Shown here one piece after another: positions 47,023 through 58,709 of a stretch of 64,000 nt of DNA. The notes below the pieces were generated by a model. The model was not told the DNA's origin and did not search any database. It worked only from the letters and a program-made list of their open reading frames with translations. Positions within the stretch are counted from its first letter, which is position 1, and each line of letters opens with the position of its first letter. This DNA is from Humulus lupulus (taxonomy: Eukaryota > Streptophyta > Magnoliopsida > Rosales > Cannabaceae). Location: the NCBI RefSeq assembly GCF_963169125.1, contig NC_084795.1:96219411-96283410 (forward strand), given 5' to 3'. Position numbers and translations under genes: made by a program.

Positions 47023-47540
47023 GTAATAACCATACCTCTTGCTGCTTGACAGTCCAAGATCAAACAGATAGAAAAACAAGTGCAATGCTAATAAGCATGC
47101 CATCACATAATATACTCATTCATGGTGCTAATAAGCACTTCCTGATATCCATCAGCAAATAACATTGCACATAAACATATCCAAGCATTTACATAGTATA
47201 ACATTACTAATAAGCATGTTCTTTAATCCCTGGTAATGTTAACAGTGCTAATAAGCATTTCCTAGCCTATATACAAATAATAACGCTAATAAGCAGTTCC
47301 TTTGCATTCACAAGCAGTAACAATGCTAATAATCATGTCCTTTATCATTCATGCAGCAGTCAAGGGCCATGCCCTATCAAATTATCTCATGCTTCCTATA
47401 CAGGCATGCAGATAAGGCAGTCATATCATGTTTAAGCATCTAAACACATAACCACATAGTAATTACCGAACCCTGAGTCGAGCTTGTCTTTAGTGGCAAG
47501 TGTACATGCCCGACCAGTATTCAGGAACCCTTAAACCTTG
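47023..47540. repeat. Chromovirus 5' leader with short tandem repeats
   Basis: No ORF. About eight imperfect copies of (a)gtgctaataagca lie between 47088 and 47340 at 50-70 bp spacing, inside the untranslated leader between the primer site and gag. Confidence 0.6.
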
Positions 47541-47558
47541 GCAGCTCTGATACAAAAT
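47541..47558 (-). promoter_or_regulatory. Chromovirus primer-binding site
   Basis: Minus-strand TTTTGTATCAGAGCTGC lies next to the 5' LTR and matches the initiator tRNA-Met type apart from the first bases. Confidence 0.75.
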
Positions 47559-48263
47559 TGTAATGTCCTCCTCATCCAGGATCGTTACACTGTGTAATTT
47601 AAATTGTGTCAGACACACTAATCAAGTCATTTAGTTAAAATTTTGTAGCTATGGTTAATGTCAGGGTTAGGGTTGAAAATTTTTGTCAAGGAATTGTTGA
47701 CTTTTATTTAAAAAAAAAGTTTATATATTCATCGGATCCCAAAATATTACAACCAAACTTTTAAAAAGGTATATATACATAAAAAATTACATTCGGCCGA
47801 CCTAAACGGCAAAATTAGGGCTACAGCCCTAGTTCCCCTGAGATATCCTCAGTCGTGGTGGACGAGTAGCCGCATATGTACACGCTGCCACTGAAGCTCT
47901 CCAACTCATGGCCGGTCAAGCTTTCCTTTTCCCTTACCTGCACCACAAAGCACCCGTGAGCCAAGGCTCAGCAAGAAAACTTAAACTGTGCAGAAACAGA
48001 AAATACAAATTTCTATATACATATCTAGCATGCCCAGCAGTAATAACCTACTCATGCATGCATATAATTACAAATAGATTTTCATTGGACCATTCTAGGG
48101 CTCACCGCCCTGAACAGTTAACCATAGAGTCAACCCCGGGCCCTATGCCCTAGATACGTGACCATGGAGTCACCTAGGGCATTTGCCCTTAGCTCTGAGT
48201 AACTAGCCGTAGAGCTAATCCAGCGTACCTGGCACTTTAATGTTTCATCAACCATAGAGTCAG
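47559..48263 (-). repeat. Chromovirus 5' LTR, truncated
   Basis: Matches the first ~700 bp (plus-strand sense) of the 39816 LTR, then stops at about 48263 inside a shared gccaa. About three quarters of the LTR are missing, replaced by a Tat-type pol fragment. Confidence 0.85.
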
Positions 48264-48482
48264 CCAAGCATTCCAGGTCTGTGGGACTATTTCTCCATTT
48301 AATTGGGCTAGCTTAAATGTTCCTTCGCGTAAGACCTCTACGGTCCGGTACGGTCCTTCCTAGTTCAGGCCCAACACAGCATATTTGGGGTCTTTATTCG
48401 CCAAAAAGACCCTTCATCCTTTGACTTTTGAATTGAAATAACGAGTGATCTTTTGTTGATAATGGGTGAGCTATAATTGCGA
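48264..48482 (-). pseudogene. pol: Tat-type Gypsy polyprotein C-terminus fragment
   Basis: A minus-strand frame with three stops still reads YQQKITRYFNSKVKG, RVFLANKDPKYAVLGLN, EGPYR, LREGTFKLAQLNGEIVP and TWNAW. This parallels the end of the intact Tat-like polyprotein ([45 protein letters not shown]). It is a decayed remnant of a related but distinct element, joined to the broken chromovirus LTR. Confidence 0.75.
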
Positions 48483-49320
48483 TTCAATAGTATTATTATC
48501 AATGGAAGGCTTAGTATCAATGTAAGGCTTATTTATAAAAGCAATTTCAGATTAATGACATATATTATTGAATAACAACTTTTTAGTTTTATTATTGCAA
48601 GCTCATGCTCTCACATTTTAAAATCAACTAGGAAAGTTTATACGTTCTGGTTACTTGGGGGCACATAACCGAGGTGAGTTTTGAGAAAATTAAGCTTACT
48701 TGGATAAAATTAAGAACATAGAAGCTTGGAAAGATTGATTATTCAACAGCTTCTTAAAGCTCGAGTTTTCAATAAACCTAGCACGACCTAAGTTTGAAAA
48801 ATCATCTAAAATCGTGGATATAACCAAGTCTGAAGCTTAGAAGCTTGAGTTTTCAATAAACCTAGCACGAACTAAGCCAAAAAATTTATTGAAAACCCTG
48901 GATATAACAAGGTCCGAGGCCTGAGACCTAACAGGTATAATGCTATTAAGTTATTAAAAACCCTGGATATAACCAGGTCCGTGACTTGATTCTTAACAGG
49001 TATGACGCAAATAAGCGAGCAAAATCTTGGATACAACCAAGATTGATAAAATCTATCTCGATCTAAAAGTCGATCCCTAAGATTTCGAATGTATAAGAGT
49101 CTAAGGATTCATAAACATGAGAAAATAATAAAGGAAAGACTAATAGATCAAAAGTTAGATGTATATTCAAATAAAAAAATATTGTCACATCGAGGAGAAG
49201 AAACCTCGAGCTAAGCCCGAAGGCAATCGTTTTAATCCCAAGAGATTGTTACAGAAATTTAAAAAAATAATAATAATGAAAATGTTTAATAAGTCATTGG
49301 GCTCTGTCAATGTTCTCCAC
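48483..49320. repeat. Degenerate tandem repeats, probably Tat-type non-coding sequence
   Basis: Repeated phrases: gagttttcaataaacctagc at about 48763 and 48848 (85 bp apart), and aaccctggatataac..ggtccg at about 48893 and 48959 (~65 bp apart) followed by taacaggtat. No ORF of note. Such repeats fit the untranslated part of a Tat-type element whose pieces lie on both sides. Confidence 0.5.
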
Positions 49321-49325
49321 CGAAG

Positions 49326-49871
49326 TCACTTCCTCACCATCTCCCTCTGCAGCTCTGAAAGCCTCACCAGTCTCCGAGGGTTCCTGCGAAAACCATATCT
49401 TGAATTTAGCAAGATACGGATCCCATAGATCGGGCTGCATGAAGGAGAAGTTCCCATCCTGGTTAAAATCCCAGCAATGGTAATCATCTTCTCCATTGTC
49501 GACAAGGACATTACAGCTTCCTCCTTGGCCTTAGCCTCGGCCTCGATCAGCTTCACTTTGAGTTCGTCGTTCTCGGCCTGAAGCTGATCAACACGGTGAC
49601 TCGCCTCCACGACCTGAGCCTGAGAGGTGGACAGTGCAGCCTTCCCAGACTGTTTGCCTTCTTGAAAAGAAATGAGAACAGCTTTGGCAGCATGCTCACT
49701 CTCTTGGGCAACACTCAGGGTGGCCCGGGCGGCCTGCTCATTCTCTTGAGCAGTTGTTAAAGCAGCTTGTAGTTCCTCATTCCTGGCTTTGACACAAGCT
49801 ATGCTTCGGTATTGAGCCAAGACAGACTGCAAAGTAACGAAGCAAGTCAAAAAAAGAAAGAAAAAACACAT
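49326..49871 (-). pseudogene. Coiled-coil exon of a second Tat-type accessory gene
   Basis: After an acceptor (ctttgcag, about 49830) the frame reads ARNEELQAALTTAQENEQAA and continues as Ala/Glu/Gln heptad-rich repeats to DQLQAENDELKVKLIEAEAK. This long coiled coil resembles the last exon of the accessory gene at 29204-30226. The first residues listed for this frame lie in the intron. The ending (IYGIRILLNSRYGF) has no counterpart, so this is probably a decayed copy. Confidence 0.55.
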
Positions 49872-49911
49872 AATAATGAAAAAAAGGAAAGGTTAGAAGT
49901 GGGAAAAAGAC

Positions 49912-50402
49912 TCACGGTCCCATAGCAGATTTGAGGACATCTTCCAAGCTGCGCTCTTCTATGGCCCTCAGATCCCTAGCACGAGCTTTGTATGCATGGC
50001 CCACCATGGGACTTGCCATCTCGTACACGATACCCCGAAAAGTCTCAAGGACCTTGTCTAGATCATGTGGCTCGACCAGTATCCAGATGAGAAGAATCTC
50101 ACTTTGGATGGGAGCCTCGGTTTGAATCACTTGGGGATGTGAGGAAGGCATATGCCGAGGAGGGGGAGGAGGAGCTCACTGGACAGTGACAAGTTTTACT
50201 GAAGCTGGGGGAAGCTCTCTTACTGGCTGCTCCCGAGTCGTGCTCCCACCTTTACCATTGGGAGGTGATTTTATTGTACCCCATGTCTTAAGGGTGGTCT
50301 TCTTTGCCACCCTGGGCCTTTCTACCACGGGCCCAGCTCTGGGCCCTCCGGCCCTGAAGGCACTCCTTAAATCTGGAGCTCCTGGCAATTTCATCTCTTC
50401 AC
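49912..50402 (-). pseudogene. Middle exon of the second accessory gene, with an in-frame stop
   Basis: The minus-strand exon begins at 50402 after cttttttcag with GEEMKLPGAPDLRSAFRAGG. An in-frame TGA at about 50176 interrupts it, and the same frame continues with SSHPQVIQTEAPIQSEILL to a donor-like cc|gtgagt near 49912. It parallels the basic/Pro-rich middle of the intact accessory protein only loosely. The exon upstream lies at 60551-60802, on the other side of Copia-4. Confidence 0.55.
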
Positions 50403-50456
50403 CTGAAAAAAGAATGAATAGAGGATTTAATTCACATGAGTAATGACATAAAGGTA

Positions 50457-52292
50457 TGTTGGGCTTTGTGCCCTTAATAAAACCATATTTCTTATGTAAC
50501 ATGTTATTATTATCAATAAAAGAAGTAGAAATCATTTTGTTTATTCAATTGCATTGTTCGCTTGTTTTATTACATGTTTATTCAATTAATACAAACATTC
50601 ATAAAATCCTGAACATATGGATAGTTACAATTATGGTGACTAGGTCACAGTGGATTATAGTTGTAATTATATGTTCAAAAGAACAAGTCCTAGATTAGAT
50701 CAGTGCATTGGATTTTCACTTATTAGGAAATCTACGATATGATCTACTTACACATTAGGAGTGCGATGTCTTATCCAAGGCATTGACCAAGTAGATATGA
50801 TCGGATGTATTTGGTTACATCGGACTAGGACCGATATTGATTATTGATTGATAAATAAGTATCGTTGTTATCGAATCTAATCAATATCACAACGATGACC
50901 ATAGGTTAAGTCGATCTTAATTCTGAGTGATAATATTCTGCTAATTATATTATTTAAATCTTTTGACTTGTTCGTTACCAGCTTACCCTACGGTCTAGCC
51001 CATACTTACATCTTGGAGATTTAGTAATGTAATTGAGTGGGAGTATTATTCATAAATATGAAATCTATAACTTCTGTATGAGAAGTGAAAAGATGATTTC
51101 CTTAATTGCTTTGTTCAAAAGGTTAAATGATTGAGATCTCATTTCTGTGATTAAGTTCACAGAAATATCATTTATAAGGAACTTAGTGGGAGTTAAGGAT
51201 AAAATACTGATGAGGGGTAAAACGGCAATTTTCACCCAGCTTGTTAGTAAGTCATCGATAGAGGATTGACTAACTGTAATGGTTATAACAATGGATAACG
51301 TATTTATGATTTGGAAAATACGTTCTATGAATTCAAGAGTTCAATTTCAAGTCTATAGTGGAGTCACGAGGAATTAATAAGGTAGTGAAATTATTCGTAA
51401 ATAAATTCACGGTAACTTATTGGAGCTTGATTTCATGGATCCATGGTCCCCGCATCACCTTTGAGTAAATCATCTAGAATGTCTCAATTAATTGATTTAA
51501 TTATCAATTATGATTTTTTAAAGTTGACTAGGTCAATTTTTGGAAAATTTATAGAGATATGAGATTTAGATAATAAAAGAGAATCTTTGGGTAAATTTAT
51601 TAATATTGATAAATTTGTGTCAATATAAATAAATAAAATTAAATCAAGTTTCAAATTATAATTAGTTAATTTGAATAAGGATTTAATTAATTAATTAAAA
51701 TAAATAAATAAAAGGTTTTGAATTTAGGCCCAATTAGGATTTAAATTCAAAATAAAGGTAATGGGCCCAAGTCCATTTGTGGGAGCCTAAGGCTTTTATC
51801 TTTTTGTTTATTATTTTAATTAATTCAAAATTTAAATTTAAATAAAGCCCATTAAGTTGTCTATATAAGGAATATGATATCTAGGGTTTTCATAAGTCAG
51901 TCTCAGTTGATTCATTGGGTAAGTGAAAACCTATACACTCTAATCCTTTCTTAGCCACTATCTCTTCTTCTTTTCTAGATCTCTATCTCGTGTGTTGAGA
52001 ACCAGCCCACACTAGTTCTAGGTTGATCAAAGGCTTGGTAAGGAAGACTGTGTTGCTGATCTAGTTCAATTTCTTGATAATACTCTGCTACAGAAAGAAA
52101 TCAAGAGTTAGAGAGATTGAAGGAAGGAGTTGTTCCAGTTCCGCTGCGTATTCGTAAATTTCTACATCATTGTGTTTATGTTAATTTACGAATCTAATAT
52201 TCATATGTATGTCATGTTATTCTATATTTCTATTATGTGTTTGGAAAAATAATAGGAAGCATGCATCTAGATTTAAATTTCAAGATCCTACA
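50457..52292 (+). repeat. Copia-4 5' LTR
   Basis: 1836 bp, TGTTGGGC..ATCCTACA. Same length as its partner, with scattered substitutions. A tctatataagg TATA-like box lies near 51860. AT-rich; ORFs inside are not genes. Confidence 0.95.
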
Positions 52293-52310
52293 ATTGGCCT
52301 CAGAGCCTAG
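52293..52310 (+). promoter_or_regulatory. Copia-4 primer-site region
   Basis: attggcctcagagcctag follows the LTR; cctcagagc resembles the tatcagagc core of the tRNA-Met site, with mismatches. Confidence 0.5.
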
Positions 52311-54683
52311 GTTGCCTAGATCAAGATGGTAAGAATGCATGATTATATATGTTTGTTGACATGTTTGATTTTAAAAGTTTAATTGGATGGTACATGAAAT
52401 TTGATATGAATGTTTTTAATGTTTATGTGTCATATTGCTAATTTAAGTTGTCATTTTTTTTCATGCATTTTCAGATCTTAATTGGTGCTTGATAAAATGC
52501 TCATTGAAAAATTGCACAATTTTTTGTTTTTTGGTAGTTGGCAGCCCCAATTTTTTTTAATATGTTTATATATTTTTTTTTTTTTTAAATAATCGTATAT
52601 GTATATATTTTATATATATATGTTTATATATTGTTATCCAAAAAATTAGCATTGGTGACGTGGCAAGTGATCCCTGGACACGTGGCTGACACCTGGAAAC
52701 GTTCTGCTAGAGTATCGACCAGAAGACACATTAGAAGCAGTGCGAACCTGTCTTACCTGCGACCAGTCTGGTCGATAGCTCCGCATACAAGGCAACATTA
52801 ATGGGAAGATCTTTGTGAATCCCGAATTTATCTCACACAATCTCCTGAGTATCCGATTATTCAGGAAAGAATATCTGTAACAATCTTTTGTAATCCCCCT
52901 TAAGCCTATAAATAGAAAGAGATAGCTCAAGGGAGAGGACTTTTGGCTTTTGAAAAATTTGAGACTATAGTAAGTTTCCTAGTAATATTGTATTGTTCTT
53001 CAGAAATTAGTGAAACTCATTGAAACCTAGTTCTTTGATCACTCATCTGATTTTTATATCAATAACAACCTAAGTGGACGTAGGTCATTACCAGATCCTG
53101 GGGCCGAACCACTATAAAATACTGTGTCTTATTTACTTTCGTCATTACGTTCTTCTCATTACTTTCATTCATATCAAGCATATTCTGACTCCGTGTCAGT
53201 TGGCCAAATCGTGGGTCAACATATATATATATATATATTTAAAAAAATCATTTAACCGTATATATATATACATATATATATATAATTTAAAAGTTGGTTA
53301 AGATATTTTTTTTGTTTTTGTTGTGCTAAAGAAATATCTTAGTATCTAATTTTAAAAATTTGAGATATTTTTTTAATGACAATTAAATTAATTTTATGTT
53401 TAATTAATTATGCAGTGACTTTTCAATTGGGTAAAACTTTATGGTAATTAATTAATAAATATAATGATACATAAAGATGTGTAACATGTCATATAGGTTT
53501 TCATGTTAGGCTCATCCAATTACTAAGAAAATTAACATATCTAGAATCATTATTAAGTTATTTTTTGCATTTGGGCTTTAAATATAAGTATAATGATGGC
53601 CCATTTTTCTTGTTTTGAAAAATGTGGGAAAAATCAAATAAAACTTTCATAAAATGTTAGGTTTTATTTGGGCCCAATTGAATATGTAAAGTTTAAATTC
53701 CTCTCTTGTGGGTGGTTCCACTTGTGAAGGCTCATTTGCTTTGCATTACTAGATTGGGCTTAATCAATTGGATAACAATTAATAAAACGAAGGTTCAAAT
53801 TCCTGTCTTTTTGGGCTTTGTGTGGAAGTTAGGGAGCCTTAGTAGTGGGTCCGACATGCTGAACCCAGCTCTCCTCCATGCAAGCTCAAATTGTTAAGGC
53901 CCATTTACCTAAGTTGGACTTAATTGTATTAGGTTATTCCTTTTAGTTAGACCTAATAATTGATTAGAAACAAATTAATTCTAATTGTTGGATTAATTTT
54001 CAATGGGTATTTTTAGAATTAATGGGAAAATTATAAACTATGGTTTATTGATTATTTTAATAATTTGGCAAACCTAAGTTGGTAATTTTCAAAAGAATAA
54101 AATACTAAATCGAGAAAAATTAAATAATGAGTTTTTAAAATTTTGAATTCGATCTCCACCGTTGATTTAACGAGGTTAGGGTTTAGTGAGGCCTAATGGC
54201 GCTTTGATTTCGTCTCCCTACGGAAGGTGTTCACTAGACTCTTAACATGGTTAAATTTCTTAGGATAGATGGTTATAGATGGACCTTCTATAGACTCATC
54301 CCTACGGTAACTATAGGAATTAAGTCTATAATAATCAAAATCGTGGGTCAAACTCATAAAGTAAGAAATATTTGTGACTCTCGCCTACCGGGACACATGT
54401 GTTTTCGTTACTTTGATCGAATGGATAGGTTATTAATAAAAGTCTGGGATGTTTTATTAATTGAGTTGTTTCTCTATTTGACTAAGTGAATATTTGTGAC
54501 TCTCGCCTACCAGGACACATAGGTTCATGGCTAGTTGAAAAACCTAAGAAATAGAAAGATAATTTTTTAGTATTTACTTATCTTTAAACATTGTTTATAT
54601 GTTATGCTATTTCTAAAACATGTATGAATGAATGTTTGTCGAACAATGTGTTGATTTCTCCTTTATTGATAATTGTAGCTCTA
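52311..54683 (+). other. Copia-4 untranslated leader (~2.4 kb)
   Basis: Long AT-rich leader before gag with no supported ORF, apart from the embedded solo LTR at 52632-53221. Two near-copies of tttgtgactctcgcctaccgg lie at 54371 and 54494. A (TA)n tract follows the solo LTR (53221-53284). Confidence 0.6.
52632..53221 (+). repeat. Solo LTR (Gypsy, Tat-like) inside Copia-4
   Basis: 590 bp beginning TGTTATCC and ending GGTCAACA, flanked by tatat on both sides (52627-52631; 53222-53226). The Tat-like element's LTR also begins TGTTATCC on its own strand. It contains cctataaatag (about 52907) and a CG-richer body unlike the AT-rich leader around it. No internal region exists, so recombination between two LTRs is likely. 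The TSD is in TA-rich sequence and so weak by itself. Confidence 0.7.
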
Positions 54684-56011
54684 TGGCCTCCGACCCCATT
54701 ATCTCTCTTCTGTCCAAGGAGTTGTTAACCGGCGAGAACTTCATGAAATGGAAATCTAATATCAACATAGTGTTGATCGGCGACAACTCAAAATTCATGA
54801 TGATTGAAGCTGAACCTGACATTCCTGGAGAGAACGCCTCGAAGGCAGTGAGGGAGAAGTATGATCGTTGGACTGCTGCCAACAACAAGGCCAAGGCCCA
54901 CATGCTCGCTAGCATGTCAGAAACGCTAAGGACTAAGATGGAAGATATCAAAATTGCTTACGACATCATGGAGCAACTCCAAGAAATGTTTGGGCACAAG
55001 TCAGCACAAGCTAGTTTTGAGGCTACCAAGAAGTATGTGAACTGTAGGATGGCACCTGGCCAACATGTTCGTGATCATTTTATTAAGATGACGAACTACT
55101 TCCAAGAAGTTGAGTTGCATGGAGCAACAGTAGATGAGAAGACTCAAGTTGGAATCATTATCAACAGCCTTGCACCTAGTTTCCTTACGTTCACCACGAA
55201 CTATTTTCTTAACAAGTTGGACTATGGAATGACTCAGTTATTGAATGAGCTCCAGATGTATGAAGGAATAAATGGTGGACCGAGTAAAGGACCTGAGAAG
55301 AAGGCTGCTACTACTGGGGGTGCTCAGGGTGAGGCTAACCTAGCCTCTTCCTCGAAGAGCAAGAAGAGAAAGGCAAGGAAGGACAAAAATAAAGCTAAGA
55401 AGCAAGCAGCTGGAAAGGCACCGACAACTGAAAAGCCTGTTGGAGCAAAGCCAACTAGCAAGAAGGCTAAAGGACAATGTTTCCATTGCAAGGAGGAGGG
55501 GCATTGGAAGTGTAATGGCCCCGCCCTCAAGGCAACTGGAACCCAAGGTAATAATAATTTATTAGTCTTGGATGCATGTGTTTTAGAGGATGATTCTTCT
55601 ATTTGGATAGTTGATTCAGGATCCACTAATCATGTGTGTATTTCTTTGCAGCTACTTAGCAACTGGAAAATGGTGAAGGAGGGCGAGTTAAAACTTAGAG
55701 TTGGAAATGGTGAATTCGTGGAGGTCAAAGAGAAAGGACAAGCCCGTTTAAATTTTGGAAATAAATTTATGTTGTTGGATGATGTTTATTTTATTCCAAA
55801 CTTTAGTAGGAGTTTAGTTTCAGTTTCTTTATTACATCAACAACGATTTGCTGTTACTTTCACAAGTTTTAATATATCTATTTCATTTAATGGATGTGAA
55901 TTGTGTGTTGGATGTATGGAAAATGGCTTGTATATTTTGCGACCTAATGAATCACTCACGCTTAACAATGAATTGTTTAAGGTAGCTAATCCTAGGACCG
56001 CCAAACGATAG
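54684..56011 (+). pseudogene. gag: Copia-4 gag and protease, ending at a stop
   Basis: Starts at ATG 54684 (MASDPIISLLSKELLTGEN). Gag core: FMKWKSNINIVLIGDNSKF, YDIMEQLQEMFGHKSAQASF, LNKLDYGMTQLLNELQMYEG. A Lys-rich stretch (about 55340-55460) precedes a zinc knuckle CFHCKEEGHWKCNGP, in which the last Cys position is Gly. Protease IWIVDSGSTNHVC (about 55605-55640) is intact. An in-frame TAG at 56009-56011 interrupts the polyprotein before integrase; reading continues in the same frame (NIDNDHMTYIWHLRLGHI) to a frameshift near 56112. Confidence 0.92.
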
Positions 56012-57597
56012 AATATCGATAATGATCACATGACATACATTTGGCATCTTCGCCTAGGTCATATTAACTATGATAGGATTAAAAAACTTACAAAGGCTGG
56101 GCCTTTGAGGAAATCACAATGGGTGACTTACCTGTCTGCGAATCTTGTCTGGAAGGTAAAATGACCAAGCGTCCATTCTCTGCCAAAGGAAAAAGGGCCA
56201 AAGTACCCCTAGGGCTAATTCATACTAACGTCTGTGGACTGATTAATGTTCAGGCAAGAGGTGGTAATGAATATTTCGTCACTTTCATTGACGATTATTC
56301 TCAATATTCATGTCTTTACCTAATGCAAAGAAAATCTGAAACTTTTGACAAGTTTAAAGAATTTTTAGCAATGGCCCAAAACCAGTTAGGTAAAACTTTA
56401 AAGATCTTAAGATCTGATAAGGGTGGAGAATATTTGGATAATCAGTTCCAAGATCATCTTACTGAATGTGGGATTCTGTCTCAACTCACTACCCCAGGAA
56501 CTCCGCAACAAAATGGTGTTGCTGAGCGTCGGAACCGAACGTTGTTAGAAATGGTGAGGTCAATGATTAGTTATTCAACTCTATCACCGTCTTTCTGGGG
56601 GTATGCCATTCAAACCGCTAACGACATTTTAAATGTTGTACCGTCTAAGGCTATCTCCAAAACGCCTCTAGAACTATGGAATGGACGTGAACCTAGTCTA
56701 CGCCATTATAGAATTTGGGGGTGTCCTGCTCATGTCCTGAGGAAAAAGGAAGGAAAGCTAGAATCGCGAACTGAGGTTTGCTTGTTTGTAGGCTATCCTA
56801 AAGGTACTCGGGGTGGTCTGTTTTATAGTCCAGTTGACAAGAAAGTGTTTGTTTCCACAAATGCTACTTTTCTAGAAAGCAACTACATGAAAAACTTCAA
56901 ACCTCGGAGTAAAATATTGTTGGAAGAAATGCAATCAGCAAGAAATGTTCAACCCATACCAATTCAAATCAATAAGAACGTTGAAGAAGAACAGACAGCT
57001 GGTCCAAGTCAGATAGTTACGATGCCTCATCATAGTGGGAGGGTTTCTCGGAACCCAGAACGCTACGGGATGGATGGTGAAACCAATATGGTAGTAACTG
57101 ACACTCGTGATGATGATCCATTGTCCTTTAAACATGCAATGGTTAGTTCAGAAAAGGATTTGTGGCTCGAAGCCATGAACCAGGAAATGGAGTCCATGTA
57201 CTCAAATTCCGTCTGGGATCTTGTAGAAGCGCCGATGGATTTTAGGCCCATTGGATGCAAGTGCATCTACAAGAAGAAAAGAGGAGCTGATGGAAATGTT
57301 GAGACATATAAGGCTCGACTTGTGGCAAAGGGTTATACCCAAAGAGAGGGAGTTGACTATGAGGAAACGTTCTCTCCAGTGGCCATGTTAAAATCCATTT
57401 GCATACTTTTATCTATAGCTGCAGCTCTTAATTATGAGATTTGGCAAATGGACGTCAAGACAGCATTTCTAAAAGGCTTTCTTGATGAGACCATTTATAT
57501 GGATCAACCAGAAGGATTTGTAGTAGCTGGACAGGAAAAGAAAGTATGTAAGCTCAATAGGTCCATTTATTGTCTTAAACAAGCTTCGTGCTCCTGA
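56012..57597 (+). pseudogene. pol: Copia-4 integrase and reverse transcriptase N-terminal part
   Basis: The pre-integrase finger is split by a frameshift: HLRLGHI lies in the upstream frame, PVCESCLEGK in the 56119 frame. The first integrase catalytic Asp is replaced by Asn (LIHTNVCGL, codon 56227-56229); the others remain (LRSDKGGEY, NGVAERRNRT). RT follows with [17 protein letters not shown] and MDVKTAFLKGFLDE, then QASCS and a TGA at 57595-57597 where this family has Trp. The N substitution and the TGA both fit single G-to-A changes. Confidence 0.92.
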
Positions 57598-58692
57598 AAC
57601 TTAAGGTTTAATGAAATAATTAAGACCTATGGTTTTGAACAAAACGTCGATGAACCCTGTGTTTACCAACTAAGGGAAAATGATGTGAAAGTGTTCTTGG
57701 TACTTTATGTAGATGATATTTTACTCATTGGCAACAATATCAAGAAATTATCAAACATAAAGAACTGGCTCAGGACCAAATTTCAGATGAAAGATTTGGG
57801 TGAAGCTAGTTACGTTCTCAGTATCCAGATCATTCGAGATAGGAAGAACAAGATGTTGGCGCTATCTCAAGCAGCGTACATAGATAAGGTACTTGAACGT
57901 TTCTCTATGAAAAACTCGAAGAAGAGACTATTGCCATCCCGACATGGAGTTCATCTTTCTAAGAAGCAGTCTCCACAGACTCCTCAAGAGGAAGAAGAGA
58001 TGAAACAGATTCCCTATGCATCTGCAGTTGGAAGTCTTATGTATGCTATGTTATGCACTAGACCAGACATCTGCTATGCAGTGGGAGTTGTAAGCAGGTA
58101 CCAGTCAAATCCTGGTAGACAACATTGGGCAGCGGTCAAGCACATACTGAAGTATCTACGAAGAACAAAGGATTATATGCTGGTCTATTTGGGAGGTTCA
58201 CTAGACCCGATAGGCTACACTGATTTTGATTTTCAGACGGATGTCGATGACAGGAAGCCTACTTCTGGAATGGTGTTTACTCTTGCGGGTGGAGCTGTGA
58301 TTTGGAGAAGCGTTACGCAGACTGCCATTTCAGATTCCACCATGGAGGCTGAGTACATAGCTGCGTCTGAAGCGGCTAAGGAAATAGTATGGCTGAAGAA
58401 GTTTTATACGGATCTCGGTGTTATTCCAGGAATGGATAAACCACTCATATTGTACTGTGACAATAATGGGGCTATAGCGAATTTGAAAGAACCTATAAGT
58501 CATAAAAGAGAAAAGCATATAGAGAGGAAATACCACATCATTAGGGAATATGTGTCCAGGGGTGACATCAAGGTGATGAAGATAGCGTCGAAAGACAATC
58601 TGGCGGATCCTTTTACCAAGACTTTGGCTGAGAGTGTTTTCATGAAGCATGTAGAGGGAATGGGTTTGAAAAACATGTCTCATTTGTTTTAA
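57598..58692 (+). pseudogene. pol: Copia-4 RT catalytic part and RNase H
   Basis: In frame with the TGA, reading NLRFNEIIKTYGF then the catalytic LYVDDILLIGNN (about 57703-57738). RNase H has ISDSTMEAEYIAASEAAKEI, YCDNNGAIANLKEP and KHIERKYHIIREY, ending NLADPFTKTLAESVF..NMSHLF with a stop at 58690-58692. The domain looks intact apart from the upstream defects. Confidence 0.92.
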
Positions 58693-58709
58693 AAGGGCAA
58701 GTGGGAGTT
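58692..58709 (+). promoter_or_regulatory. Copia-4 polypurine tract
   Basis: The purine-rich aaaagggcaagtgggag run precedes the 3' LTR. Confidence 0.75.

Larger units (their letters stand above)
39816..48263 (-). mobile_element. Chromovirus-type Ty3/Gypsy element, minus strand, degenerate
   Basis: A complete 2768-bp 3' LTR (39816-42583), polypurine tract, pol and gag from left to right, tRNA-Met-like primer site, and a 5' LTR truncated to about 700 bp (47559-48263). A chromodomain-like segment after integrase and RT-RNaseH-integrase order mark a chromovirus (Tekay/Del-like). Many stops and frameshifts and an altered protease make it inactive. Because the right LTR is cut off, no target duplication can be seen. 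The LTRs differ at roughly one site in ten over the shared part. Confidence 0.92.

Noticed and set aside
50176..50698. 80-codon ORF at 50456-50698 and its twin at 58709-58951
   Set aside because: The first 240 bases of the Copia-4 LTR; duplicated only because LTRs are duplicated.
53221..53284. (TA)n tract
   Set aside because: Simple repeat beside the solo LTR; not a separate feature beyond its effect on the target-duplication call.
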